This document shows, piece after piece, positions 49,330 through 58,827 of a stretch of DNA of 64,000 nt; position 1 is the first letter of the stretch; each line of letters begins with the position of its first letter. This DNA comes from Hyphomicrobiaceae bacterium (GTDB lineage: Bacteria; Pseudomonadota; Alphaproteobacteria; Rhizobiales; Devosiaceae): the NCBI GenBank assembly GCA_020638095.1, contig JACKJF010000004.1:372001-436000 (forward strand), in the 5' to 3' direction. The notes below the pieces were generated by a model. The model was given only the letters and a program-made list of their open reading frames with translations, made no database searches and was not told the origin of the DNA. Made by a program: the position numbers and the translations under genes.

Positions 49330-51372
49330 ATGTCCGACGATCTTTTTTCGCAAAGTGAACCGCCTGCCAGGCCTCAACGCGTGACTCCGCCGCCCGCGCC
49401 GCGTCCCGCGCCCGAAAAAGCTGCGCCTGAAAAAGCCGCGCCAGCCGCAAACGGATCCTATACGGCTGCCGATATCGAGGTTCTTGAAGGCCTTGAGCCG
49501 GTTCGCCGGCGCCCGGGCATGTATATCGGTGGCACCGATATCAACGCGCTGCACCACCTCTTCGCCGAAGTCATCGACAATTCGATGGATGAAGCCATTG
49601 CCGGCCATGCGACCCGCATAGAGGTGGAGTTTCGGTCGGACGGTTCCTTGTCGGTGATCGACAATGGCCGCGGCATCCCCACCGATGCCCATCCACGTTT
49701 CCCCGACCGCTCGGCCCTCGAGATCATCATGACGACGTTGCATGCCGGCGGAAAATTCGACTCCAAAGCTTATGAGACCTCCGGCGGGCTGCACGGCGTC
49801 GGTGTGTCCGTGGTCAATGCCCTGTCCGAGCACCTCGAGGTCGAGGTGGCGCTCAACCAGATCCTCTACCGCCAGACCTTTTCACGCGGTCATCCCACTT
49901 CGAAACTCGAAAATCTCGGCAAGGTCCACAATCGTCGGGGCACCACAGTGACCTTCCGGCCGGATCCGGAGATTTTCGGCGAACGTGCACGTTTTTCGTC
50001 AAAGCGCCTTTTGGCGATGACCCGCTCCAAGGCCTACCTCTTCCGCGGCGTGGAAATTCGCTGGAGCTGCGCGCCCGACAAGATTGAAGAAGGAGTGCCG
50101 GAAAAGGCGGTCTTTCACTATCCCGGCGGGCTCAGGGACTTCCTGGCCGAGCGCATCGAGGGTGAGGTCCGCATCACGGATGACATTTTTGCCGGGACCC
50201 ACGGCAAGCCGGGTTCACATGGCTACACCGAATGGGCCATTTCATGGAATCTCGGCGACGGGTTCATTTCATCCTACTGCAACACCGTGCCCACGCGCGA
50301 CGGCGGTACCCATGAGGCGGGGCTGCGCACGGCACTCTTGCGCGGCCTCAGGAATTACGCCGACCTGCTCGGCAACAAGCGCGCCTCGATCCTGACCGCC
50401 GACGACATTTTCACGTCATGCGGCGCCTTGCTCTCCGTCTTCGTGCGCGAACCCGAATTTGTCGGCCAGACCAAGGATCGGCTGGCAACGGGCGAAGCAA
50501 CGCGCATTGTCGATACCGCGATCCGCGACGCCTTCGAATTCTGGCTCACCCACACGCCGACCCAGGCGGGCAAACTCCTCGACTGGTGCCTTGACCGTGC
50601 GGACGAACGTCTCCGCCGCCGCAAGCAGAAGGAAATCGACCGCGCCAGCGCGACCAAGAAGCTGCGCCTGCCCGGCAAGTTGGCCGATTGCACGCTCAAC
50701 GCCGCCCAGGGTGCCGAAATCTTCATCGTCGAGGGCGACAGCGCCGGGGGCAGCGCCAAGCAGGCACGCGACCGCAAGACGCAGGCGGTGCTGCCCCTCC
50801 GCGGCAAAGTGCTCAACGTCGCGGGCGCGTCACGCGAGAAGCTGTCGGCCAACCAGCAGATCGGTGACATCGTCCAGGCGCTCGGGGCCGGCACCGGCAG
50901 CAAGTATCGCGACGAAGACCTGCGCTACGAGAAGGTCATCATCATGACCGACGCCGACGTCGATGGCGCACATATCGCGTCTCTGCTCATGACGTTCTTC
51001 TTTCAGGAACAGCCGCAACTCATTGACAATGGACACCTTTACCTTGCACTTCCGCCGCTCTATCGCATGACCCAGGGTGCCAAAACCCTCTATGCGCGCG
51101 ACGATGCGCACAAGGAGGAACTTCTCGCCTCCGAATTCTCCGGCAAGGGCAAGGTCGAGGTCACCCGCTTCAAAGGCTTGGGCGAGATGCCGCACTTGCA
51201 CCTGAAGGAAACCACCATGGACCCCCGATCGCGCACGCTATTGCAGGTCCGGGTGGTCGATGATCGGCACGAAACGAAAGACGCGGTCAATCGCCTGATG
51301 GGCAACAAACCGGAACTCCGCTTCGCCTTCATTCAGGAAAATGCCGCTTTTGCCGAAAACCTCGACATCTAG
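49330..51372 (+). CDS. parE: DNA topoisomerase IV subunit B
   Basis: ATPase subunit that decatenates chromosomes with ParC. After a proline/alanine-rich N-terminal tail (about 1-40) come the GHKL ATPase motifs (EVIDNSMDEA, GRGIPTD, SGGLHGVGVSVVNALS). The TOPRIM part follows with EGDSAGGSAKQARDR and IIMTDADVDGAHI. 680 residues. The ATG at 49330 has AAGGG upstream. The lack of the long GyrB insertion and the ending favour ParE over GyrB. Confidence 0.94.
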   Translation: MSDDLFSQSEPPARPQRVTPPPAPRPAPEKAAPEKAAPAANGSYTAADIEVLEGLEPVRRRPGMYIGGTDINALHHLFAEVIDNSMDEAIAGHATRIEVEFRSDGSLSVIDNGRGIPTDAHPRFPDRSALEIIMTTLHAGGKFDSKAYETSGGLHGVGVSVVNALSEHLEVEVALNQILYRQTFSRGHPTSKLENLGKVHNRRGTTVTFRPDPEIFGERARFSSKRLLAMTRSKAYLFRGVEIRWSCAPDKIEEGVPEKAVFHYPGGLRDFLAERIEGEVRITDDIFAGTHGKPGSHGYTEWAISWNLGDGFISSYCNTVPTRDGGTHEAGLRTALLRGLRNYADLLGNKRASILTADDIFTSCGALLSVFVREPEFVGQTKDRLATGEATRIVDTAIRDAFEFWLTHTPTQAGKLLDWCLDRADERLRRRKQKEIDRASATKKLRLPGKLADCTLNAAQGAEIFIVEGDSAGGSAKQARDRKTQAVLPLRGKVLNVAGASREKLSANQQIGDIVQALGAGTGSKYRDEDLRYEKVIIMTDADVDGAHIASLLMTFFFQEQPQLIDNGHLYLALPPLYRMTQGAKTLYARDDAHKEELLASEFSGKGKVEVTRFKGLGEMPHLHLKETTMDPRSRTLLQVRVVDDRHETKDAVNRLMGNKPELRFAFIQENAAFAENLDI

Positions 51373-51704
51373 AGCCTGGCCATCGGCGCGCCAGCGCCCC
51401 CCGGGTTGATGCGCCACAGCGAAGATGCGGGAACGCAACTCAACCGCATTCGCCTCAACCAGGCCCACAAATCGTCACGCCAGCGCCATATCGTCCGGTT
51501 AAACATGCGGCGCAAGCCGCGTTGACATGACGCCGCGCTTCGCTTAGTCCCGGAACAGCAGGCCACACGGTCGAAACGCGCAATTGCGGCGCGCAACGGT
51601 CTTTCTCGCGTATCCCCCTTTCGGGGGCCAATAGGTCGGGCCTGCAACTCCGGCCATTTTCAGCAGAGCACACCCTGGTGTGCGCAAGACAAGAACAGGT
51701 CACA
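51373..51704 (+). other. Long 5' region of the DEAD-box gene
   Basis: 332 bp without a gene. A promoter candidate TTGACA (51522-51527), 17 bp, TAGTCC (51545-51550) would give a leader of about 150 nt. It contains a GC-rich hairpin CCCCC-TTTC-GGGGG near 51615. Long structured leaders are usual for cold-induced helicase genes; the assignment here is inference. Confidence 0.45.
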
Positions 51705-53087
51705 TTGACCCAGACATTCGACACTTTGGGCCTCAGCAAAAAAGTCACCGACGCCGTTTCGGCCGCCGGCTATACCGAGCCCACCAAGATCCAGGCCGAG
51801 GCCATCCCCCTCGCCGTCAAAGGCCACGACATTATCGGCATCGCCCAGACCGGAACCGGCAAGACCGCGGGTTTCGTTTTGCCGATGCTGACCCTTCTTG
51901 AAAAGGGTCGGGCCCGGGCGCGCATGCCGCGCACGCTCATTCTCGAGCCGACGCGCGAACTCGCCGCGCAGGTCAACGAGAATTTCGAAAAGTATGGCGC
52001 CAATCACCGGCTGAACGTCGCCCTTCTCATCGGCGGGGTCTCGTTTGAAGACCAAAACCGGATCATCGACCGAGGGGCAGACGTTCTGATCGCCACGCCC
52101 GGCCGCCTGCTCGATCATTTCGAGCGCGGCAAGCTCTTGATGACCGGTGTCGAAATCCTCGTCATCGACGAGGCTGACCGCATGCTCGACATGGGCTTCA
52201 TTCCCGATATCGAGCGCATCTGCTCGCTTCTGCCGACCCGGCGCCAGACGCTTTTCTTCTCGGCAACGATGCCGGCCGAAATCCGCAAGCTGACCAACCG
52301 GTTCCTGAAGCATCCGATCGAGATCGAAGTCGCACGTCAGAATTCAACCGCCGAAACAATCGACCAGAAGCTCGTCAAGTCGGGCGGCAAGCCCCACGAA
52401 AAGCGGGAGACGCTGCGCAGCCTCATCGATTCGGCCACCGAAATGAAGAACGCCATCGTCTTCTGCAACCGCAAGCGCGATGTCGCGACGCTTCAGCATT
52501 CCTTCGAACGGCATGGTTACAATTCCGGTGCGCTGCACGGCGACATGGATCAGGAAAACCGGACAAAAACTCTCGCCCGTTTCCGCGATGGCGATCTCAA
52601 GATCCTGCTGGCTTCGGACGTTGCCGCGCGTGGCCTCGATATTCCGGACGTCAGCCACGTTTTCAATTTTGACGTCCCGACCCACGCCGAAGACTATGTG
52701 CACCGCATCGGCCGCACGGGCCGCGCCGGCCGGTCTGGCCAGGCCTTCTCCATCGTCACGCCGGCGGATGCCAAATATATCGATGCGATCGAAAAGCTCA
52801 TCGGCAAGGACATCGACTGGCTCGACGGTGCTGCGCCGAAGCCCCGGCGCGAAGATCAATCGCGGCCAGCGAAAACTCCACGGCCGGAAAAGGCCCCAAG
52901 GCAAAACGAGCAGCGAAACGCAAAACCCGACCATCCTGCCAAACCCCAGCAAACCGCCAAACCCCAACAACCTGCCAAGGCCGAACCGTCTCGCCAGAAG
53001 CCTGCGAAGGATTTGCCGGACTCGACGCCTTTCGGCCAGACCGACCAGATTCCGGCCTTCCTTCGCCAGACTTTTGCCAAGGCCTGA
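51705..53087 (+). CDS. rhlE: DEAD-box RNA helicase, RhlE-like
   Basis: Remodels RNA in ribosome assembly or decay. Motifs in order are the Q motif (EPTKIQAEAIPLA), I AQTGTGKT (about 49), Ia PTRELAAQV, II DEADRMLDMG (about 154), III SAT and VI HRIGRTGRAGR. The C-terminal tail from about residue 390 is rich in P, K, Q and R and likely binds RNA. I favour the TTG at 51705 (then TQTFDTLGLSKKV), with AGG upstream; a GTG nine codons earlier is the alternative. 460 residues. Confidence 0.93.
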   Translation: MTQTFDTLGLSKKVTDAVSAAGYTEPTKIQAEAIPLAVKGHDIIGIAQTGTGKTAGFVLPMLTLLEKGRARARMPRTLILEPTRELAAQVNENFEKYGANHRLNVALLIGGVSFEDQNRIIDRGADVLIATPGRLLDHFERGKLLMTGVEILVIDEADRMLDMGFIPDIERICSLLPTRRQTLFFSATMPAEIRKLTNRFLKHPIEIEVARQNSTAETIDQKLVKSGGKPHEKRETLRSLIDSATEMKNAIVFCNRKRDVATLQHSFERHGYNSGALHGDMDQENRTKTLARFRDGDLKILLASDVAARGLDIPDVSHVFNFDVPTHAEDYVHRIGRTGRAGRSGQAFSIVTPADAKYIDAIEKLIGKDIDWLDGAAPKPRREDQSRPAKTPRPEKAPRQNEQRNAKPDHPAKPQQTAKPQQPAKAEPSRQKPAKDLPDSTPFGQTDQIPAFLRQTFAKA

Positions 53088-53196
53088 CCCCCGCAAAACC
53101 AGCCAAGCGATGGGTGAAAGTCCGTATTTTTCACCATAATTTAAGATTGATCCCCTAGCCTTCCGGCAAAACAATAACCGCTGGTCTGGGGTCGAA

Positions 53197-54255
53197 ATGG
53201 CGGAGTCCGAATTTGAACGGGTGATGAAGTATTCCAACGTCGCGATGGACCACCTGCGACGCGGTGAAATTCCGCCCTACCCGCAATTCTACGAGCTCTT
53301 CTACACGTACGCGACAGGCGTCATTCCGCCGCTGAACGACCGCATCAACGCGCTGCTCGTCAATCCGCCGGCATCTTTCGTCGACGTGGCCGAAGACCTC
53401 TACAACGAGTTCATGCGCTCCAAATCGGTCGACGAACGTATCGCCGCCGTTTCGAAGCGCATCGCCAAGAACATCGAGAACGTCAATTCCGCCATCGAAC
53501 AGGCGACTGAGAATGCGACGACCTATTCAGGTTCGCTCGCCGAGGCTGAGACTGTACTCGGCGGCGAAATGGACCCGGCGACCCTTCGGGGCATGACCGC
53601 GGCCCTGCTTCGCCAGACCCAGGAAATGCGCGAAGCCAATGCCAAGCTCGAACAGCAGCTCGATTCGTCGCGCGCTGATATTGCCATGCTCAAGCGCGAC
53701 CTGGACGACGTCCAGCGCGAAACCATGACCGACGCCCTGACCAAGATTTCCAATCGAAAGTGCTTCGACATGGAGATTGAGCGGGCGATTGAAGATACGA
53801 TCGAGTTCAAGCAGTCGCTGGCACTGGTCATGGTCGACATCGACCATTTCAAGAAGTTCAACGACACCTATGGCCACCAGATCGGCGATCAGGTGCTTCG
53901 TCTTGTTGCGATGACCCTTCGCGCCCACACCAAAGGCCAGGACCTGGCCGCCCGCTATGGCGGCGAAGAATTTGCCATCATCCTGCCGGACACGGACGCC
54001 GATGGCGCCGGTGCGCTGTGCGAGAAGATCCGCAAGGCGGTGCAGGCCAAGGAATTGCTGCGGAAGTCGACCAATGAAAAGCTCGGCCGCATCACCGCCT
54101 CGTTCGGCATTGCCGTGTTCCGGGAAGGCGACACGCCGGCAAGGCTGATCGAGCGGGCCGATAAGGCCCTCTATGCGGCCAAGGAAAACGGCCGCAACCA
54201 GGTCATGTCGGAGTTCGACAAGCTCGCCAAGTTGAAATTGATCGAAGCTGCCTGA
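53197..54255 (+). CDS. Diguanylate cyclase (GGDEF domain)
   Basis: 352 residues, cytosolic. The N-terminal helical domain (about 1-150) is of unknown type, with a coiled-coil-like stretch (MREANAKLEQQLDSSRADIA) leading into GGDEF at about 180-345. The active-site motif is GGEEF, which is competent. The allosteric I-site position before it reads KGQD instead of RxxD, so product inhibition may be weak. It makes cyclic di-GMP by inference. It follows the helicase gene with its own short intergenic region. Confidence 0.92.
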   Translation: MAESEFERVMKYSNVAMDHLRRGEIPPYPQFYELFYTYATGVIPPLNDRINALLVNPPASFVDVAEDLYNEFMRSKSVDERIAAVSKRIAKNIENVNSAIEQATENATTYSGSLAEAETVLGGEMDPATLRGMTAALLRQTQEMREANAKLEQQLDSSRADIAMLKRDLDDVQRETMTDALTKISNRKCFDMEIERAIEDTIEFKQSLALVMVDIDHFKKFNDTYGHQIGDQVLRLVAMTLRAHTKGQDLAARYGGEEFAIILPDTDADGAGALCEKIRKAVQAKELLRKSTNEKLGRITASFGIAVFREGDTPARLIERADKALYAAKENGRNQVMSEFDKLAKLKLIEAA

Positions 54256-54267
54256 GTAGCTTCGTCG

Positions 54268-54669
54268 TCAAACCGCGTTGGCGGCGCGTGCCGCCGCGAG
54301 GTCCGCAAGGTCGGCCTTATTGAGTTCGACGCTTTCACCGCACCCGCAGGCGCTGACCTCGTTCGGGTTCTTGAAGGTGAATCCCGCCGAAAGCTTACCG
54401 GACTCATAGTCCATCACCGTGCCGAGCAGAAACAGCATCGCCTTGGGTTCGATGTAGACGTCGACACCGTGCTCGCGCACGTGATCGTCACCTGCGATGG
54501 GCTCTTTCACATAGTCCATGGTGTAGGCCATGCCGGCGCATCCCGCATTTTTGACCCCGACCCTGAGCCCGGTCACCGCGCCATCGGCATTTTCGATGAT
54601 CTCGTGCAGGCGCGCCGCCGCCGCCTCGGTTACCGACATCAGTTTCATTGCTGGAGCCATCATCGCCAT
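54268..54669 (-). CDS. sufA: A-type Fe-S carrier, SufA/ErpA-like
   Basis: Carries Fe-S clusters from the Suf scaffold to targets. 133 residues with the three ligand cysteines: one in NAGCAGMAY and two in SACGCGESV. A 15-residue alanine-rich tail follows. The start is the ATG at 54669, after a GGTGAG just past the sufT stop; several in-frame ATGs follow closely. Last gene of the suf operon. Confidence 0.93.
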   Translation of the reverse strand: MAMMAPAMKLMSVTEAAAARLHEIIENADGAVTGLRVGVKNAGCAGMAYTMDYVKEPIAGDDHVREHGVDVYIEPKAMLFLLGTVMDYESGKLSAGFTFKNPNEVSACGCGESVELNKADLADLAAARAANAV

Positions 54670-54674
54670 TCTGC

Positions 54675-55088
54675 TCACCACCAGTTGAGCGCAACCTGCG
54701 CTTCTTCGCTCATCCGCTCCGGGGTCCAGGGCGGATCGAAAACCATGTTCACCTTGACGTCCTGAATGCCCTCGACCGTCCGCGCCGCGTTCTCGACCCA
54801 GATCGGCAATTCTCCTGCCACGGGACAGCCCGGCGCCGTCAGCGTCATATCGATATCAAGGTTGCTGTCGTCGTCGAGATCGACCCGGTAGATCAGCCCG
54901 AGTTCGTAGATATCGACCGGAATTTCCGGGTCGTAGACCGTCTTTAGCGCCGAAATCAGATCGTTGGTGATCCGCTCGACATCTTCCGGCGACCGGCCGG
55001 CAGCGTCCGAAGACGCGATCGATATCCGGGCGTCCGTCGCGGGAGCTTCGGCCGCGTCGTGATCGTCGTTCTGAACCGTATCCGTCAC
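54675..55088 (-). CDS. sufT: SUF assembly protein SufT (DUF59)
   Basis: 137 residues. An acidic, likely disordered N-terminus (1-30) precedes the DUF59/MIP18-like domain with KTVYDPEIPVDIYELGLIY and the cysteine in TLTAPGCPVAGEL. The family helps mature Fe-S proteins. It lies 10 bp after sufS and overlaps the sufA region closely. Confidence 0.93.
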   Translation of the reverse strand: MTDTVQNDDHDAAEAPATDARISIASSDAAGRSPEDVERITNDLISALKTVYDPEIPVDIYELGLIYRVDLDDDSNLDIDMTLTAPGCPVAGELPIWVENAARTVEGIQDVKVNMVFDPPWTPERMSEEAQVALNWW

Positions 55089-55098
55089 CGATCATTCC

Positions 55099-56319
55099 TC
55101 ACGCGAAAAACTGGATGGCCTTGTTGAGCGCTTCGATCAGCACATCGACATCGTCCCGGCCATTATACATGGCAAAAGACGCTCTGCATGTGGAGGTTGC
55201 ATCGAAGCGCTTCAAGAGCGGCTGGGCGCAGTGCGTTCCGGCGCGCACGGCAACGCCATACCGGTCCAGTATGGTCGAAATGTCGTGCGCATGCACGCCT
55301 TCGACCACGAAAGTATGAATCGCTCCCTTGTCTGGTGCGTCGCCGATCAGCCTGACCTTGTTGATGCGGCGCAGCTGTTCCAGCGCATACTGCCCGACCT
55401 CGTGCTCATGGGCGGCAATCGCCTCGCGTCCGATACCGGTAATGTAGTCGAGCGCAGCCCCAAGTCCGATCGCCTGAACGATCGGCGGTGTACCAGCTTC
55501 GAACCGGTGCGGTGCTTCGGCATAGGTCACGCCATCCAGCGTCACGTCGGCGATCATTTCGCCCCCGCCCATGAAGGGGCGCATGCGGTTCTGCAGGTCC
55601 GCCGGCGCATAGAGCACGCCGATTCCGGTCGGGCCATAAAGCTTGTGGCCGGTCATCACGTAGAAATCCGCGCCAAGTTCCTGCACGTCGACAGGCAGGT
55701 GCACGGCCCCCTGGCTGCCATCGACGACAACCTTGATGCCGCGCCGATGGGCGATTTCGACGACCTCTTTGACCGGAACCACCGTCCCGGTGACATTCGA
55801 CATGTGCGTGATCGCGACAATTTTTGTGCGATCGCTCAGCGCCTCCTCGAACCGGTTGAGATCGAACGATCCGTCATCGTTCACATCCACCCATTTCAGG
55901 ACAGCCCCCTGCCGCTCGCGCAGGAAATGCCATGGTACGATGTTGGAATGGTGTTCGAGAATGGAGAGAACGATCTCGTCCCCCTCTCCCACGATCGGCG
56001 CGGCATAGCTCGACGCAACAAGGTTCAGCGCCTCGGTCGAAGACCGCGTGAAGACGATATCGTCCACGCTTAGAGCGTTGAGAAACGCGCGAACCGTTTC
56101 GCGGGCCACCTCGAATGCGTCCGTCGCGCGCATCGACAGCGTGTGCAGCCCGCGATGGACGTTGGCATATTCGTGCTCGTAAGCATGGCGCATCCGGTCG
56201 AGCACCTGACGTGGCTTTTGCGCCGATGCCCCGCTATCGAGATAGACCAGACGCTTGCCGTTGATCTCCTCGCGGAGAATCGGAAAATCAGCCCTGACGC
56301 TATCGAGATCAAATCCCAT
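55099..56319 (-). CDS. sufS: Cysteine desulfurase SufS
   Basis: Provides sulfur to the Suf scaffold. 406 residues, group II. The PLP lysine is in MTGHKLYGPTG. His in LEHHSNIVPW stacks on PLP. The active cysteine is in STCRASF near the C-terminus. The ATG at 56319 comes two bases after the sufD stop; a GTG ten codons earlier is less likely. This is the second desulfurase of the operon. Confidence 0.95.
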   Translation of the reverse strand: MGFDLDSVRADFPILREEINGKRLVYLDSGASAQKPRQVLDRMRHAYEHEYANVHRGLHTLSMRATDAFEVARETVRAFLNALSVDDIVFTRSSTEALNLVASSYAAPIVGEGDEIVLSILEHHSNIVPWHFLRERQGAVLKWVDVNDDGSFDLNRFEEALSDRTKIVAITHMSNVTGTVVPVKEVVEIAHRRGIKVVVDGSQGAVHLPVDVQELGADFYVMTGHKLYGPTGIGVLYAPADLQNRMRPFMGGGEMIADVTLDGVTYAEAPHRFEAGTPPIVQAIGLGAALDYITGIGREAIAAHEHEVGQYALEQLRRINKVRLIGDAPDKGAIHTFVVEGVHAHDISTILDRYGVAVRAGTHCAQPLLKRFDATSTCRASFAMYNGRDDVDVLIEALNKAIQFFA

Positions 56320-56321
56320 GG

Positions 56322-57539
56322 TCAGGCGCGGCCCTCGCTGGTCAGCCACTCATCGACCAGGCCTGTCAGCGCCTCGTTGAGCTCTGCATCTTCAACCCGG
56401 TCAAGCAGTTCCTGCACGAAGGCGCAGGTCAGAATACCCGCCGCCTCGTCTTTCGGGATGCCACGGCTCATCAGATAGAAAAGCGAATTCTCGTCGAGAT
56501 CGCCTGTGGTCGCGCCATGCCCGCACTGAACGTCGTCGGCATAGATTTCGAGTTCCGGCTTGGTGAAGATCTGCGCCTCGTCGGAAAGCATCAGTCCCTG
56601 GCTCATCATCTTCGCGTCGGTCTTCTGCGCATCCTGCGCCACGACGATCCGGCCCTGGAACGCCGAGGTGCCGTCACCGCGCACCACGGCCTTGTAGAGT
56701 TCCGTCGAGGTGGTGTCGGGCACGGCATGGGTCAGGTCGAGCTTGACGTCGCAGTGCATCCTGGCGTCGATCAGATTCATGCCCGAAAAGTCCGCATGCG
56801 CGCCGCCGCCGTTGAAACTGCCGAAGATGCTCGTCCGCGAAAGGCCGGCGCCGAGATTGATCCCCAGCGTCTTGAGCTGAACCTTCTCATCGATCGCATA
56901 TTCCATCGTGTGGAAATGCCGTGTCGCCATTCCCGACTGGTCGATGATGACATGCAACAGATGTGCGTCCTTGCCCAGCACAATGCGGGTGCCGTGATTG
57001 CCGAGATGGGCGGCGTCCGAGCCGGAAAAACTCTGAACCACCGTCGCTGTCGCCCCATCGGCGACCTCGATCAGAACCGATGTCGCCACGTGGTGCGCCT
57101 CGCCGGCCAGCCGGTAATCGAGATGAACCACCGGATCGACGGACCCTTCGAACCGGACTTTCAGGTGCGAAGAAGTGAGACCACGATTCATGCCGACAAT
57201 CACGTCGTCGCGCGGGTTGAGGGCGTTTCCCTCTTCCTCGCTGACGATGATGCCGTTGGGCGGCGTGCCGTCGTGCGACGCCACACCGTTGGCGATCAAC
57301 ACCCGATAGGCGCCGGCGATCTGGAACTTTGGCGCCGAAACAGCATCCGCCGAAGCCGTGGTCCCGGGAACGTCCCGGAGCATCGTCTTGAGGTCCGTAT
57401 AGTGATAGGCCTCGACCTTGCGATTCGGCAGGCCCTTGGCCCTAAGGGCGTCGGCGGCCTCTTTCGCGCCGGTGCTTTCCAGCTGGGCAATCAGCACCTC
57501 CTCGGCCGGGCCGAGGCGAATGGGCATGGCAATCGTCAT
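56322..57539 (-). CDS. sufD: Fe-S scaffold subunit SufD
   Basis: 405-residue partner of SufB and SufC. Family features are PNRKVEAYHYTDL near the N-terminus, the beta-helix core, and DVQCGHGATTGDLDENSLFYLMSRG near the C-terminus. It lies 11 bp after sufC and just ahead of sufS. Confidence 0.95.
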   Translation of the reverse strand: MTIAMPIRLGPAEEVLIAQLESTGAKEAADALRAKGLPNRKVEAYHYTDLKTMLRDVPGTTASADAVSAPKFQIAGAYRVLIANGVASHDGTPPNGIIVSEEEGNALNPRDDVIVGMNRGLTSSHLKVRFEGSVDPVVHLDYRLAGEAHHVATSVLIEVADGATATVVQSFSGSDAAHLGNHGTRIVLGKDAHLLHVIIDQSGMATRHFHTMEYAIDEKVQLKTLGINLGAGLSRTSIFGSFNGGGAHADFSGMNLIDARMHCDVKLDLTHAVPDTTSTELYKAVVRGDGTSAFQGRIVVAQDAQKTDAKMMSQGLMLSDEAQIFTKPELEIYADDVQCGHGATTGDLDENSLFYLMSRGIPKDEAAGILTCAFVQELLDRVEDAELNEALTGLVDEWLTSEGRA

Positions 57540-57550
57540 CTCGGATCCTT

Positions 57551-58318
57551 TCAGGCGGCCTTGCCGTCAAAGGCCGCATAGCCTTTGCTTTCGAGTTCGA
57601 GCGCCAGGTCTTTGTCACCGGACTCGACCACCCGGCCGTCGGCAAAAACATGCACCCGGTCCGGCACGATATGATTGAGAAGCCGCTGGTAATGCGTAAT
57701 GACCAGCATCGAGCGGTCCGGCCCGCGTAGCGCGTTGACCCCGTCCGAAACCACCTTCAGCGCGTCGATGTCGAGACCGGAATCCGTCTCGTCGAGAATG
57801 CACATTTTTGGCTTCAGCAGCGCCATCTGCAGAATTTCGGCCCGCTTTTTCTCGCCGCCCGAAAAACCGACATTGAGCGCCCGCTTCAACATTTCGTTGT
57901 CGATGGAAAGGCCCGCGGCCGCGTTCCGGACCTCTTTCATGAATTCCGGCGTGCCGAGTTCATCTTCACCGCGCGCCTTGCGCTGGGCGTTCATCGCCGC
58001 CTTGAGGAAAGTCATCGTCGCAACGCCCGGAATTTCGATCGGATATTGAAACGCGAGGAACAGACCCGCCGCCGCGCGTTCATCCACTTCCATATCGAGA
58101 ATGCTTTTTCCGTCGAGCAGCACGTCACCCTCGGTGATCTCGTAGCCTTCCCGGCCTGATATCGCATAGCTCAGGGTCGACTTGCCCGAACCGTTCCGGC
58201 CCATGATGGCATGCACCTCGCCGCGCGGCACCGTCAGGTTCACGCCCTTGAGGATTTCGGTGCCCTCATCCTCGATGCGGACGTGCAGGTCCCTGATTTC
58301 AAGCATGGGTGTCGTCAT
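57551..58318 (-). CDS. sufC: Fe-S assembly ATPase SufC
   Basis: ABC ATPase of the SufBCD scaffold, 255 residues. Walker [10 protein letters not shown] near residue 40, signature [11 protein letters not shown], and Walker [15 protein letters not shown] with the characteristic DETDSGLD of SufC. Its ATG overlaps the cupin stop by 4 bp. Confidence 0.96.
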   Translation of the reverse strand: MTTPMLEIRDLHVRIEDEGTEILKGVNLTVPRGEVHAIMGRNGSGKSTLSYAISGREGYEITEGDVLLDGKSILDMEVDERAAAGLFLAFQYPIEIPGVATMTFLKAAMNAQRKARGEDELGTPEFMKEVRNAAAGLSIDNEMLKRALNVGFSGGEKKRAEILQMALLKPKMCILDETDSGLDIDALKVVSDGVNALRGPDRSMLVITHYQRLLNHIVPDRVHVFADGRVVESGDKDLALELESKGYAAFDGKAA

Positions 58319-58827
58319 TCGTCTTCTTCTCCAATGTCTTCGCCATCCCAGTAGCCGCGCTCGGTGATGCCGGTGCGCACCTTGTAGGTGGAATCGCCGT
58401 ACCAGATGCCCTTCGGGCCAGCGGCCACAAGCAGCGTTCCGGTATCGGTATATTCAACTACTTCGGCATTCGTGTTGTTCGAAAACCCGATATATTTCAG
58501 GTCACTGGACCCGGAATTGATTATCTGATGGGCGATCCCGCCCGCCGGCGCGCCAAGGCAGTCGCCCGGCTTGATCGGAAAAGTGCCCTTGTCAGTACGG
58601 AATTCGCCCGTGCCTTCGAGAATGAAGAACATCTCGTCAGACACGTGATGCCGGTGCATCGGAAACGCCGTCTTGCCCGGCGGCACGACGTGCAACATGG
58701 CGCCGAGCACGTCCAGGCCGAGCGTCTGGCCGATCTCACCCGTCGACACTTCGAACCGCGTGCCCTTCGAAGAATGGTCGAGCGGCAGGTCGGCGATATT
58801 GACCACGATTTTGGTATCCACAGCCAT
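58315..58827 (-). CDS. Cupin-domain protein inside the suf operon
   Basis: 170 residues with a single cupin barrel. The metal motif is [20 protein letters not shown] (His58, His60, His61) and the second motif has PAGGIAHQI (His100), so a divalent metal is likely held. It is coupled on both sides: its ATG shares a base with the sufB stop (TAATG) and its stop overlaps the sufC ATG by 4 bp. A cupin is not a standard Suf component. Role unknown; expression is tied to SufB and SufC. Confidence 0.88.
   Translation of the reverse strand: MAVDTKIVVNIADLPLDHSSKGTRFEVSTGEIGQTLGLDVLGAMLHVVPPGKTAFPMHRHHVSDEMFFILEGTGEFRTDKGTFPIKPGDCLGAPAGGIAHQIINSGSSDLKYIGFSNNTNAEVVEYTDTGTLLVAAGPKGIWYGDSTYKVRTGITERGYWDGEDIGEEDE

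Noticed and set aside
49200..49330. GGAAC ... CGTT pair upstream of parE as an EcfG stress promoter
   Set aside because: The spacing is 15 bp, short of the 16-17 bp normally required, and housekeeping parE is not an expected target.
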